Shown here piece by piece: positions 8,646 through 16,018 of a stretch of DNA of 63,394 nt. The translations under genes and the position numbers were made by a program. Origin of the DNA: UBA1926 sp002337215 (lineage in GTDB: Bacteria > Planctomycetota > Phycisphaerae > Phycisphaerales > UBA1924); assembly GCA_963973795.1 (NCBI GenBank), contig CAXBAF010000023.1:1-63394 (forward strand), read 5' to 3'. Positions within the stretch are counted from its first letter, which is position 1. Each line of letters begins with the position of its first letter. The notes under the pieces were generated by a model. That model was not told where the DNA came from and searched no databases. It saw only the letters and a list, made by a program, of their open reading frames with translations.

Positions 8646-8704
8646 GGTATGTTCCCGAGATCAGACATTGAGATCGCGTCGGGCATCGAAAGGCGGGCGG
8701 GTGG

Positions 8705-9298
8705 ATGGCGATGAAGGCAGGCGCCGGTGAGCGGTACACGATCAGGCGGAAATTCTTCAAGCTCTTCGGGGCGGGGTTCAGCGTGTTCGACGAGCACGGG
8801 AACCCGGTGGCGTACTCGCACCAGAAGGCGTTCCGGCTGCGTGAGGACATCACGCTGTACGCCGACGAGAGCAAGCGCGATCCGATGCTCAAGATCAACA
8901 CCAATTCGGTGCTCGATTTCAGCGGGACGTACGACGTCACCACACCGGAGGGGCTCCGGCTCGGGTCGCTCCGGCGGAAGGGCATGAAGTCGAGCTTCGT
9001 TCGTGATGAGTGGATCGTGTATGACGGTGAGCAGAACGAGCACGCGCTGATCAGGGAACGCGGGGGGTTCGCGCCGTTCGCGCGGCGGTTCATCGACAAT
9101 GCCTCGATGTTTCTGCCCCAGACTTTCGATGTGATCCGGCGATCGGACGGGGTGGAGATCGCGGCGTTCCGCCAGCACTTCAACCCTCTCGTCTACAAGA
9201 TGGGGATCTCCGTGAAAGCGGATGATGCGACGCTGGACGAGCTGGTGTTGCTCGCGGCGGCTTCGCTCATCGCGGCGATTGAGGGCCGGCAAGGCTGA
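8705..9298 (+). CDS. LURP-one-related (Tubby C-terminal-like fold) protein
   Basis: A 197-residue cytoplasmic protein without signal or membrane segment. The pattern RYTIRRKFFKLFGAGFSVFDEHGNPVAYSHQKAFRLREDITLYADESKRDPMLKI matches LURP-one-like proteins, where short beta-strands wrap a central helix. Later segments also fit: FSGTYDVTTPEGLRLGSLRRKG, EWIVYD, and the hydrophobic C-terminal helix DELVLLAAASLIAAIEG. These proteins relate structurally to scramblases; their bacterial role is unknown. ATG at 8705 follows GGGCGGGTGG; a second ATG two codons later is possible. It stands alone after the tsf terminator. Confidence 0.72.
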   Translation: MAMKAGAGERYTIRRKFFKLFGAGFSVFDEHGNPVAYSHQKAFRLREDITLYADESKRDPMLKINTNSVLDFSGTYDVTTPEGLRLGSLRRKGMKSSFVRDEWIVYDGEQNEHALIRERGGFAPFARRFIDNASMFLPQTFDVIRRSDGVEIAAFRQHFNPLVYKMGISVKADDATLDELVLLAAASLIAAIEGRQG

Positions 9299-9388
9299 GC
9301 CCGCCCTCCCGATCCGGGGTGCATCGGCTCCCGCGGGTCGGCCGTATGCTCTTGTGGTACGAACGCATTCAGACCGCAGGAGGCATGC

Positions 9389-10216
9389 ATGTCCAGCGAC
9401 AAACTACAGAGCTTCGGTTCCAGTGAGAACGAATCCGCCGGCGGTGATCGGCAGCCGACGATGAGCCGACGTTCGGCGCTCGGCGCGGCCGGGGTGCTCG
9501 GCGCGGGTGCGTTGTTCGGGGCGGCCTCGAAGGCATCTGCGACAGTTTCGCGGATGGGTTTCGCGTCCGACGCGCTGGGCTGGAACCCGGCGACGGGGTC
9601 GTACGACCTGCCTCCGCTGCCGTACGGGTACGACGCGCTGGAGCCGCACATCGATGAGCAGACGATGCGGATCCATCACACTAAGCATCACCAGGGGTAC
9701 ATCAACGGGCTGAACAAGGCGCTGACGAAGCTCCGGGAGATTCGCGAGGGTTCGGGGGACATCGGTTTGATCAAGCACTGGTCCCGCGAGCTGAGTTTTC
9801 ATGGGTCGGGGCACGTGAACCACACGATGTTCTGGCGGGGGATGGCGCCTGTTCAGAGCGGGGGCGGGAACGGGGGCGGCGGGTATCCCGAGGGTGAGCT
9901 CGCGGCCCGGATCGATCGGGATTTCGGGACCTTCGAGCAGTTCGCGGCGCACTTCAAGGCAGCGGCGAAATCGGTCGAGGGTTCGGGCTGGGGGTGGCTG
10001 GTGTACGAACCCATCGCGGGCCGGCTTCTGGTGATCCAGGGTGAGAAGCAGCAGGACATGATGATGACAGGTGTCGTGCCGCTGCTGGGCGTGGACGTGT
10101 GGGAGCACGCGTACTACCTGAACTACCAAAACCGGCGCGGCGACTACGTCGATGCGTTCATGAACGTCATCAACTGGGCGGAGATCGGGCGACGATACGC
10201 TGCGGCGAAGGGGTGA
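9389..10216 (+). CDS. Fe/Mn-family superoxide dismutase with Tat signal
   Basis: A 275-residue enzyme that dismutates superoxide. Residues 1-50 are an export signal: a polar N-region, the twin-arginine motif MSRRSALG, a hydrophobic core rich in Gly/Ala, and ASA before the mature protein. The SOD domain starts at YDLPPLPYGYDALEPHID. The metal ligands appear in IHHTKHH, HVNHTMFW, and DVWEHAYY (the Asp and His of the DxWxH motif), the usual His/His/Asp/His set. AGGAGG lies just upstream of the ATG at 9389. Tat export implies that the cofactor is loaded in the cytoplasm and the enzyme acts outside the inner membrane. Confidence 0.93.
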   Translation: MSSDKLQSFGSSENESAGGDRQPTMSRRSALGAAGVLGAGALFGAASKASATVSRMGFASDALGWNPATGSYDLPPLPYGYDALEPHIDEQTMRIHHTKHHQGYINGLNKALTKLREIREGSGDIGLIKHWSRELSFHGSGHVNHTMFWRGMAPVQSGGGNGGGGYPEGELAARIDRDFGTFEQFAAHFKAAAKSVEGSGWGWLVYEPIAGRLLVIQGEKQQDMMMTGVVPLLGVDVWEHAYYLNYQNRRGDYVDAFMNVINWAEIGRRYAAAKG

Positions 10217-10234
10217 ACGTCGGCCGGCGAAGGG

Positions 10235-10963
10235 TCAGTTGATCGCGTCTTCGCCGGTCGGCTCATCCGTGCAGCCGCCCATGCCCTGCCGCATGATGGA
10301 CTCGTGGAGCGAGCCCTTGTAGCGGCGCGTCTGGGCCTCGATGGACGGATCGCGGAACGAGCGGGCGGCGGCGAACTCGCCTTGGTGGGGCATCTGACCT
10401 GTCATCTCGGCGAGGTTCGTCACGGCGGCGCGGAGGCCGTCGATGATGTAGGACGAGTTGACGATGGTGCGTGCCTCGCGGATCTGGGCGAGGCCGGCCA
10501 GGCTCTTGAGCGCGGCCTTGAGTCGCCGGTCGTGGGCCATGAGCCTCGGCTGCAGGCGGAGGTTATCCGAAGACCGGATGCCGAGGTTGATGAAGAGTTC
10601 CTCGGTGAACTTGGGGAGCGGGTCGTCTTTGCTTGCGATCTCAAGGAGTGCCATGAGTTCGTCGAGGTGGAACTCCCTGCGGCCGCCCTGCCAGACCCAG
10701 AATGCGTGATCGACGTCGTGGAGCATACGCCAGGCAAGATGGGCCGCCTGCTCGTTGAGGCGTTTGCGCTCGAGCATCCAATCGATGATCGCGACCGTGA
10801 GGGCGAGACCGAGGATCTCGGCGCCGAGGTTGCCGAGCATGCTGACGATCTCGCCGCGCGGCGCATCGCTGAAGAAGATGCCCGCGGCGATCATGACGAT
10901 CGCGGCGATGGTGCAGCCAGCCGCGAGCAGGACCCTGGTGTTGTTGGCGCCGTTCGGTTTCAT
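10235..10963 (-). CDS. Hypothetical membrane protein
   Basis: A 242-residue protein of unknown function. Two N-terminal transmembrane helices (about 11-31 and 42-62: VLLAAGCTIAAIVMIAAGIFF and NLGAEILGLALTVAIIDWML) are followed by a cytoplasmic helical domain of about 175 residues with LDELMALLEIA and KAALKSLAGLAQIREARTIV. No catalytic motif is seen. Planctomycetes and other bacteria often carry such two-helix proteins with a charged helical tail. It converges on the SOD gene, 18 bp apart. A dyad made of GCCGGCGAAG near 10223 and CTTCGCCGGT near 10248 spans the junction but has no T-tract. Confidence 0.6.
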   Translation of the reverse strand: MKPNGANNTRVLLAAGCTIAAIVMIAAGIFFSDAPRGEIVSMLGNLGAEILGLALTVAIIDWMLERKRLNEQAAHLAWRMLHDVDHAFWVWQGGRREFHLDELMALLEIASKDDPLPKFTEELFINLGIRSSDNLRLQPRLMAHDRRLKAALKSLAGLAQIREARTIVNSSYIIDGLRAAVTNLAEMTGQMPHQGEFAAARSFRDPSIEAQTRRYKGSLHESIMRQGMGGCTDEPTGEDAIN

Positions 10964-11008
10964 CGCGGCAAGCGTACTCGATAAGAGGGCGGGGGATCGG
11001 GCGGGGGA

Positions 11009-12517
11009 TCAGATCGTGTCGAATCCGATCTGCTTGGCGGTCTGCGCGATGTTGGGCAGGTGGGGCGCGAAGCGGGCGGCGATGCCGGACTGGCCCTGTG
11101 TGAACCGGGTATGGGCGGCGATAACACGCTCGGCCTCGTCGGCGGGCGGCGCGGTGATTCCGGCGAACTTGAACAACTCGTCCCGGGCCGATGCATCGCC
11201 GACGATCGCGTCAAAGTCCACGACCGTGTGGGCGAGCGGGAGATCGTCTGAGGAGAAGATGCCGGCCCAGAGATCGGCGAGGCGGGCGATGCCACCTGCG
11301 AAGACGGCGAGCCCGCCCTGATCGGCGGCGTAGAGCAGCCGGGGGTCGCGGTGGGCAAGCATGCAGGCGATCAGGGCGTCATCGGTCGGTCTCTTGACGA
11401 AGACGACGCGGGCTTTGGGGAAGAGCTGGGCGACGATGCCCAGGGTGTGGAGATTGAGTTCGAAGGCGTCGATGACGCGGGCCGCGGGGTCGGCGCCATC
11501 GCTCGGCGCTGTCCGCTTGAGGTAATGGTCAGCGGCACCGGCGATCTGCTTGCCGGAGAGTTTGGACGGGTCGGGGACGACGGGCTGGCCCCCGGCGTTG
11601 GCGGGGGCAAGGTTCCGGCCGACCGCGGCGGTGAGGGCCTCGGGGTCGGGCGTGCGGGCCGCGTCGGGGCTCGCGGCGAGCAGGTCGGCGACGAGTTGGG
11701 CGCCGCCGCCAGGCATGCCGACGACGAAGAGGGGCCGCTCGGATTCGGCGGCTTCTCCGGAATCGTTGACGCGGGCGCGGGAAAGATTGGAATCGCCCCA
11801 TGACTTGAGCAGCCCCCCCACCGCTTGGCCGTAGCTTCGGGGATCGACGCGGTATGGGCTGAGGTGGGTCGATCGTTTCCAGGCGCGGGTCGCGGCCTCG
11901 TCGTTGCCTTGGCGGGCGTTGAGTTCGCCGAGATCGAGCAGGAGGCGCATAAGCGAGGAAGCGGGGAGCCCCACGCGTTCGGACTCGGTGGTCAGTGCGT
12001 CGATCGCGGCCTTCTCTCGGGCGGCGCGGTCCGGGTGGTCGGCTGGGGTAGCGAGGGCGATCGCGGCGCGGGTCGCGGCGATCTCGTATGCCTCGTTGTC
12101 GGCGGGGGTGGCGTCGTCGAGCAGCTTGATGGCGTCGGCCTCGTCTCCGGCTTTGAAGCGGAGGCGGGCCGCCACGGCGATGGCAGCCGCGGGCGTGTCA
12201 TCGGCCTCGAGCTCGGGGCGGATGGTGGTGAGCCCGCCCTCGTAGTCGCCCTGCAGTTCCCTGGCGCGGGCGAGGTCGATGGTCGCCTCGCGGAGTTCGT
12301 CACCGGTCATCTCGAAGACGAGGGTCTCGAGCAGGCCGACGGCCTCGCGGGATTGGCCGAACTCGATCGCGAGCTTCGCCTGGAGGTGCCGGGACCGGGG
12401 GTCGTGGCCCGCCTGCCGGGCGAGTTCGCGGATCATGCCGACGGTCTTGACCAGATCGCCCCGGCGGAAGGTGCGGCGGACTTCTTCGAGGACGCGGTCG
12501 ATGGGGACGGATGTCAC
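11009..12517 (-). CDS. TPR/sulfotransferase-like protein with degenerate PAPS loop
   Basis: A 502-residue protein. Residues 1-230 are alpha-helical repeats of TPR type (e.g. SREAVGLLETLVFEMTG, GDYEGGLTTIRPEL, GNDEAATRAWKRSTHLSP). The remainder follows the sulfotransferase fold: PLFVVGMPGGGAQLVADLLAASPD, where active family members have PRSGTTL; ARVVFVKRPTDDALIACMLAHRD, like the 3'-phosphate-binding segment; and a C-terminal DFDAIVGD...LFKFAGI segment. The Arg, Ser and Thr of the 5'-phosphosulfate loop are replaced by Gly/Gly/Ala, so catalysis is doubtful. A GTG at 12517 with CAGGAG upstream is taken as start; ATG at 12580 would add 21 unconserved residues. Confidence 0.68.
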   Translation of the reverse strand: MTSVPIDRVLEEVRRTFRRGDLVKTVGMIRELARQAGHDPRSRHLQAKLAIEFGQSREAVGLLETLVFEMTGDELREATIDLARARELQGDYEGGLTTIRPELEADDTPAAAIAVAARLRFKAGDEADAIKLLDDATPADNEAYEIAATRAAIALATPADHPDRAAREKAAIDALTTESERVGLPASSLMRLLLDLGELNARQGNDEAATRAWKRSTHLSPYRVDPRSYGQAVGGLLKSWGDSNLSRARVNDSGEAAESERPLFVVGMPGGGAQLVADLLAASPDAARTPDPEALTAAVGRNLAPANAGGQPVVPDPSKLSGKQIAGAADHYLKRTAPSDGADPAARVIDAFELNLHTLGIVAQLFPKARVVFVKRPTDDALIACMLAHRDPRLLYAADQGGLAVFAGGIARLADLWAGIFSSDDLPLAHTVVDFDAIVGDASARDELFKFAGITAPPADEAERVIAAHTRFTQGQSGIAARFAPHLPNIAQTAKQIGFDTI

Positions 12518-12675
12518 GCGGGGCTCCTGTCGAGGTCTGGTGAGTCTCGTGGGGACGCCGGCTCGGGAACCGGCGGACACGGGGGCTGAGAGTCTATGTC
12601 GGCCGGGGCTGGGCGTTTGGCTCGCTCGGTTTTTCGTGGGGGCTCTGGCTCCTCGCCCCGCTATGGTTGGGGCGT

Positions 12676-13209
12676 ATGAAACGCGTCACGCTTATCTCCA
12701 CCGGCGGCACGATCGAGAAGACCTACGACGAGCGGACGGGGATGCTCGCCAACAGGCGGAGCATCGTGGACACGATGCTGTCGGCGCTCCGGCTCGAGGA
12801 CATCAGCATCAACTCGATCCAGCTGCTCAGCAAGGACAGCCAGGATTTCACGCACGCGGACCGGAAACGGATCCTCGACATGGTGCGGGTGATGATCGAG
12901 GACGCGGGGCCCGAGGACGGTGGCGTGGTCGTGCTGCACGGGACGGACACGATGTCGGTCACGGGCGAGCTGCTCTACAGCACTCTCTTTGAGGGCAAGG
13001 CCGATGCGCCGACGGTGCCGATCGTGCTGACGGGGGCGATGAGGCCCTACGAGATGACCCGGTCGGACGCGTTGCAGAACCTGACCGAGGCGATCTTCGC
13101 GGCGGGCGTGCTGTCCCCCGGTGTGTACGTGGTCGCGCACGGGCGCGCGCTCGCCTTCCCGGGCGTTGTGAAAGACGTGGACCGCGGGACGTTTGTCCGC
13201 GAGGCTTAG
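12676..13209 (+). CDS. Short asparaginase-family protein (N-terminal domain only)
   Basis: A 177-residue protein. It holds the type I/II asparaginase N-terminal Rossmann-like domain: LISTGGTIEKTYD with the nucleophilic Thr, VVLHGTDTMSVTGELL with the second Thr-Asp pair, and VPIVLTGAMRP before the catalytic Lys region. Classical asparaginases have about 330 residues and a C-terminal domain completing the tetramer; here the reading frame ends soon after VYVVAHGRALAFP. Single-domain members of the family exist, so this is not necessarily a broken gene. ATG at 12676 is used; a TTG nine bases upstream is possible. Its stop overlaps the convergent MscS stop by 4 bp. The divergent 158 bp upstream shows no clear promoter. 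Confidence 0.8.
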   Translation: MKRVTLISTGGTIEKTYDERTGMLANRRSIVDTMLSALRLEDISINSIQLLSKDSQDFTHADRKRILDMVRVMIEDAGPEDGGVVVLHGTDTMSVTGELLYSTLFEGKADAPTVPIVLTGAMRPYEMTRSDALQNLTEAIFAAGVLSPGVYVVAHGRALAFPGVVKDVDRGTFVREA

Positions 13210-14459
13210 GCGTTCTTGACGACGACGCGGAGCTCGCCCGGCACGTGAAGGTCCTGCTGCGGGAACGGGATGCCGATGTCCTCGGCGTCGAAACGTTCCT
13301 TGATCCGGCGCGTGACGTCCCAGTGGACATCCCAGTAGTCCGAGGTCTTCGCCCAGGGGCGGACGATGAAGTTGACCGAGCTGTCGGCGAGCTCGTTGAC
13401 CTTGATGACCGGCGCGGGCTCGGCCATGACCTTCTCGTGGCTTTCGATGACCGTTTTGATGATCGACTCGGCCTTGGCGATGTCGTCGTCGTAGCCGATC
13501 CCGAAGACCATGTCCACGCGGCGGGTGTCGCGGCCCGTGATGTTGGTGATCACCGAGCCCCAGATCTCGTTGTTGGGGACGAACTGGATCTTGTTGTCGA
13601 ACGTGAGGATGGAGGTCTGGACGAGGCTCATCGTTTCGACCTTGCCGCTGACGCCTCCGGCGTCGACCACGTCGCCCACGTCGAAGGGGCGGTAGACCAG
13701 GATGAGGATGCCAGAGGCGAAGTTGGAGAGCGTGCCCTGGAGGGCGAGACCGATCACGAGGCCGGCGGCACCGATCGCGGCCACGAGCGGCCCGATGTTG
13801 AGCCCGAGGGCCCCGAGCGCGACGACGATGCCCACCAGGAGCACCGTGCGACGGGTGAGCTTGACGACGAAGTTCTGCAGGAGGGTGGAGGTCTTGGGAA
13901 GGCGTCGGACGGCCGACTTCGCGATGCCCACCGCGATCCTTGCGATGACCCACGCGACGAACAGAATGACGAAGAACTTGACGATGTTGAGCCCGACCTG
14001 GATGCCTCCGTCGGGCGACATCACCCAGGTCGTGATGTAGTCGCTGACGGCCTGGGGGTCGAACCAGTTGACGTTCGTGCCGGCGACGGCGTCGACGTAG
14101 TCCCGGTACTCGCTGTCGTCGCCGCCCTTGGCGTCGAGTTCGTCGAGGACGACATCGAGCCTCTTTGTGACGGCGTTCCGGCGCGTCTCGGCATTCGCGA
14201 TCTGCTCACCGGTCGCGTTGCCCTCGAGCAGCAACGCCGCCTCGGCGTCCACCGCGGCCTGCAGGTGCCCGATCCAGAGTTCGGCGACCTCGTTCAGGCT
14301 TTCGACGCGGAGGGGTCTGACCTCCGCCTCGAGGCGATCGATCGGGTACTCCTGGGGCATGACGGCGTCTTCTGCGGTCTGCCCCGCGGCACCGGTCGAG
14401 AACGCCGTCTGACCGAGAACGGAAACAAGAACGGCAAGCATCGCGGCGTGGATTCGCAT
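13206..14459 (-). CDS. MscS-family mechanosensitive ion channel
   Basis: A 417-residue channel that opens under membrane tension. A signal peptide (1-26) and an extracytoplasmic helical region precede three transmembrane helices, starting near residue 160 (VGLNIVKFFVILFVAWVIARIAVGIA). The pore helix GAAGLVIGLALQGTLSNFASGILILVYRPFDVGD is the MscS signature. The cytoplasmic beta domain follows with KVETMSLVQTSILTFDNKIQFVPNNEI. E. coli MscS has 286 residues, so this is a longer variant with a periplasmic N-domain. It converges on and overlaps the asparaginase-like gene by 4 bp and lies downstream of the rplU terminator. Confidence 0.93.
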   Translation of the reverse strand: MRIHAAMLAVLVSVLGQTAFSTGAAGQTAEDAVMPQEYPIDRLEAEVRPLRVESLNEVAELWIGHLQAAVDAEAALLLEGNATGEQIANAETRRNAVTKRLDVVLDELDAKGGDDSEYRDYVDAVAGTNVNWFDPQAVSDYITTWVMSPDGGIQVGLNIVKFFVILFVAWVIARIAVGIAKSAVRRLPKTSTLLQNFVVKLTRRTVLLVGIVVALGALGLNIGPLVAAIGAAGLVIGLALQGTLSNFASGILILVYRPFDVGDVVDAGGVSGKVETMSLVQTSILTFDNKIQFVPNNEIWGSVITNITGRDTRRVDMVFGIGYDDDIAKAESIIKTVIESHEKVMAEPAPVIKVNELADSSVNFIVRPWAKTSDYWDVHWDVTRRIKERFDAEDIGIPFPQQDLHVPGELRVVVKNA

Positions 14460-14514
14460 CGGAGAAATTCCTGATGGGGAGCTGGGGGTCGGCGATTGTT
14501 GGCAGACGCGTGCG

Positions 14515-14544
14515 AAAAAAAAGCCGCGGTTTAAAGGCCGCGGC
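14515..14544 (-). terminator. Rho-independent terminator of rplU
   Basis: On the minus strand, 7-bp arms (GCCGCGG at 14538-14544 and CCGCGGC at 14523-14529) enclose an 8-nt loop. They are followed by eight T residues (A-run at plus 14515-14522). It lies 33 bp past the rplU stop. Confidence 0.92.
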
Positions 14545-14576
14545 GGTGCATGATATCCAAGAGGTTCCGGACGAAA

Positions 14577-14909
14577 TCACGCCTTGATGGAGGTGATTTT
14601 GATCGCGGTGTAGCGCTGGCGGTGCCCCGTCTTGCGCTTGTAGCCCTTCTTGGGCTTGAACTTGTAGATGTGGAGCTTCTCGCCCTTGACCATGGGCTCG
14701 AGAATCTCGGCGGCGACGGACGCACCCTCGACGTACGGCTTGCCGATCTGGGCCTTGCCCGCGTCGGACTCGTCGCCCAGCAGGAGGACCTTGTCGAATG
14801 AGATGGTCGAGCCTTTGTCGGCCTCGCCCGAGGCGTGGAGGTCGATGAGGATCTCTTCGCCTTCGGTGACCTTGCGCTGGCCGCCCGATTCTTCGATGAC
14901 TGCGTACAT
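14577..14909 (-). CDS. rplU: 50S ribosomal protein L21
   Basis: A 110-residue protein binding 23S rRNA. It begins MYAVIEESGGQRKVTEGEEI and ends with the conserved basic KKGYKRKTGHRQRYTAIKITSI. CTGGAG precedes the ATG at 14909; the frame runs upstream without similarity. L27 (rpmA) normally follows rplU directly. Here a terminator follows instead and rpmA is not in the window, so rplU is transcribed alone. Confidence 0.97.
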   Translation of the reverse strand: MYAVIEESGGQRKVTEGEEILIDLHASGEADKGSTISFDKVLLLGDESDAGKAQIGKPYVEGASVAAEILEPMVKGEKLHIYKFKPKKGYKRKTGHRQRYTAIKITSIKA

Positions 14910-15085
14910 GCTGAGACTCCAGAAACTGGTTCCACACGGCACGGGGCGGCGGTACCGCCGGCTTGCTTACCCGGGACGCGGTGGGCCACGAGTCTAGGCC
15001 CCTCGCGGGATCGGGTCATGCGACGCGTGCTCTTCCTCACGCTCCACGCGGTAGAACGGGCCCGTTCGTTCGGATATCATTCGGT

Positions 15086-15997
15086 ATGGGAGCCCCGAGC
15101 TTCAGGCCAAGGTTCGCGTTCACGCTCATCGAACTTCTCGCCGTCATCGCGATCGTCGGCGTTCTGATCGCGATCCTCCTGCCGGTTCTTGCGAACACCC
15201 GTGAACGGGCTTCGCTGCTCGTCTGCACCGCGAACATCCGCTCGCAGGGGCAGATCGCGACTCAGTATGCGCTCGACAACGCGGGGGCGATGCCGCCAAG
15301 GCTGTACTACCACGCGGAGCCCGATGGAGACGGGGGCAGCACCCTTGAGCGTGCATTGTTCAACGATGTTCTCGCCGCCTATTCCGGAGATCCGTTCCGG
15401 ACGGCCCCTGGGTTGTCGTTCCCCACCCCGCACGGCGTCTGGGTGTGCCCCGAGGTCGAATCGGGCTCGGGCGGGTCGCGCATGACCCACAACGGGGAGC
15501 TCCACCATGCCCCGAACCAGTTCATGTTCGGCATCCTCGATATCGACGAGGCGAACGGATATCTCGAGGTGTATGTCGACGCGATCGGGCCTTGGAATCC
15601 GCGGTACGGCGGGCGGGGCTGGCGCCGGCTCGACGATTTCAGCCGAACCGGCGAACTCGTGATGATCATGGGCAATGTCTCAACATGGATCGTCACCCAC
15701 AGCCACATCGACGCGCGGGAGTTCTACCGGCGTGCCTGGGATGTCCCGTTCGATCCATACCCCGATGGTGAGCTCGGCACCCGGAACGAGAACACCGGGA
15801 GCCACCGGGCGCTTGGAAGACGCCCCGCGGTCTTCGCGGACGGGCACACGGGAACGCTCTCGGACGGGAGCCCGTACTGGCAGGCGGACCGCGGGGTCTA
15901 CCGCGGGCCACACGGCGAGACCGCGATCTTCTATGAGAGCGAGGTGCGCCACTTGATGTGGTTCGTCGCCTCCGCAGAGCGAGTCGGCGACGGGTGA
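15086..15997 (+). CDS. Orphan pseudopilin-like secreted protein
   Basis: A 303-residue protein with the prepilin signal RPRFAFTLIELLAVIAIVGVLIAILLPVLANTRERA at 7-41. As in planctomycete DUF1559/H-X9-DG proteins, a large C-terminal domain follows, with ALGRRPAVFADGHTGTLSDGS near the end; ADGH here resembles the H-X9-DG signature. Two cysteines (VCTA, VCPE) are near the N-terminus of the passenger. ATG at 15086 places the basic leader correctly. It stands alone, divergent from rplU across 176 bp that probably holds both promoters. It is presumably processed by the peptidase at 1015-2349; its function is unknown. Confidence 0.8.
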   Translation: MGAPSFRPRFAFTLIELLAVIAIVGVLIAILLPVLANTRERASLLVCTANIRSQGQIATQYALDNAGAMPPRLYYHAEPDGDGGSTLERALFNDVLAAYSGDPFRTAPGLSFPTPHGVWVCPEVESGSGGSRMTHNGELHHAPNQFMFGILDIDEANGYLEVYVDAIGPWNPRYGGRGWRRLDDFSRTGELVMIMGNVSTWIVTHSHIDAREFYRRAWDVPFDPYPDGELGTRNENTGSHRALGRRPAVFADGHTGTLSDGSPYWQADRGVYRGPHGETAIFYESEVRHLMWFVASAERVGDG

Positions 15998-16018
15998 CGG
16001 GACTCGCCTTGGCTTCGC

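Noticed and set aside
10222..10257. Dyad at the SOD/hypothetical junction as a terminator
   Set aside because: The arms reach into the 3' coding end of the minus-strand gene and no T-tract follows on either strand.
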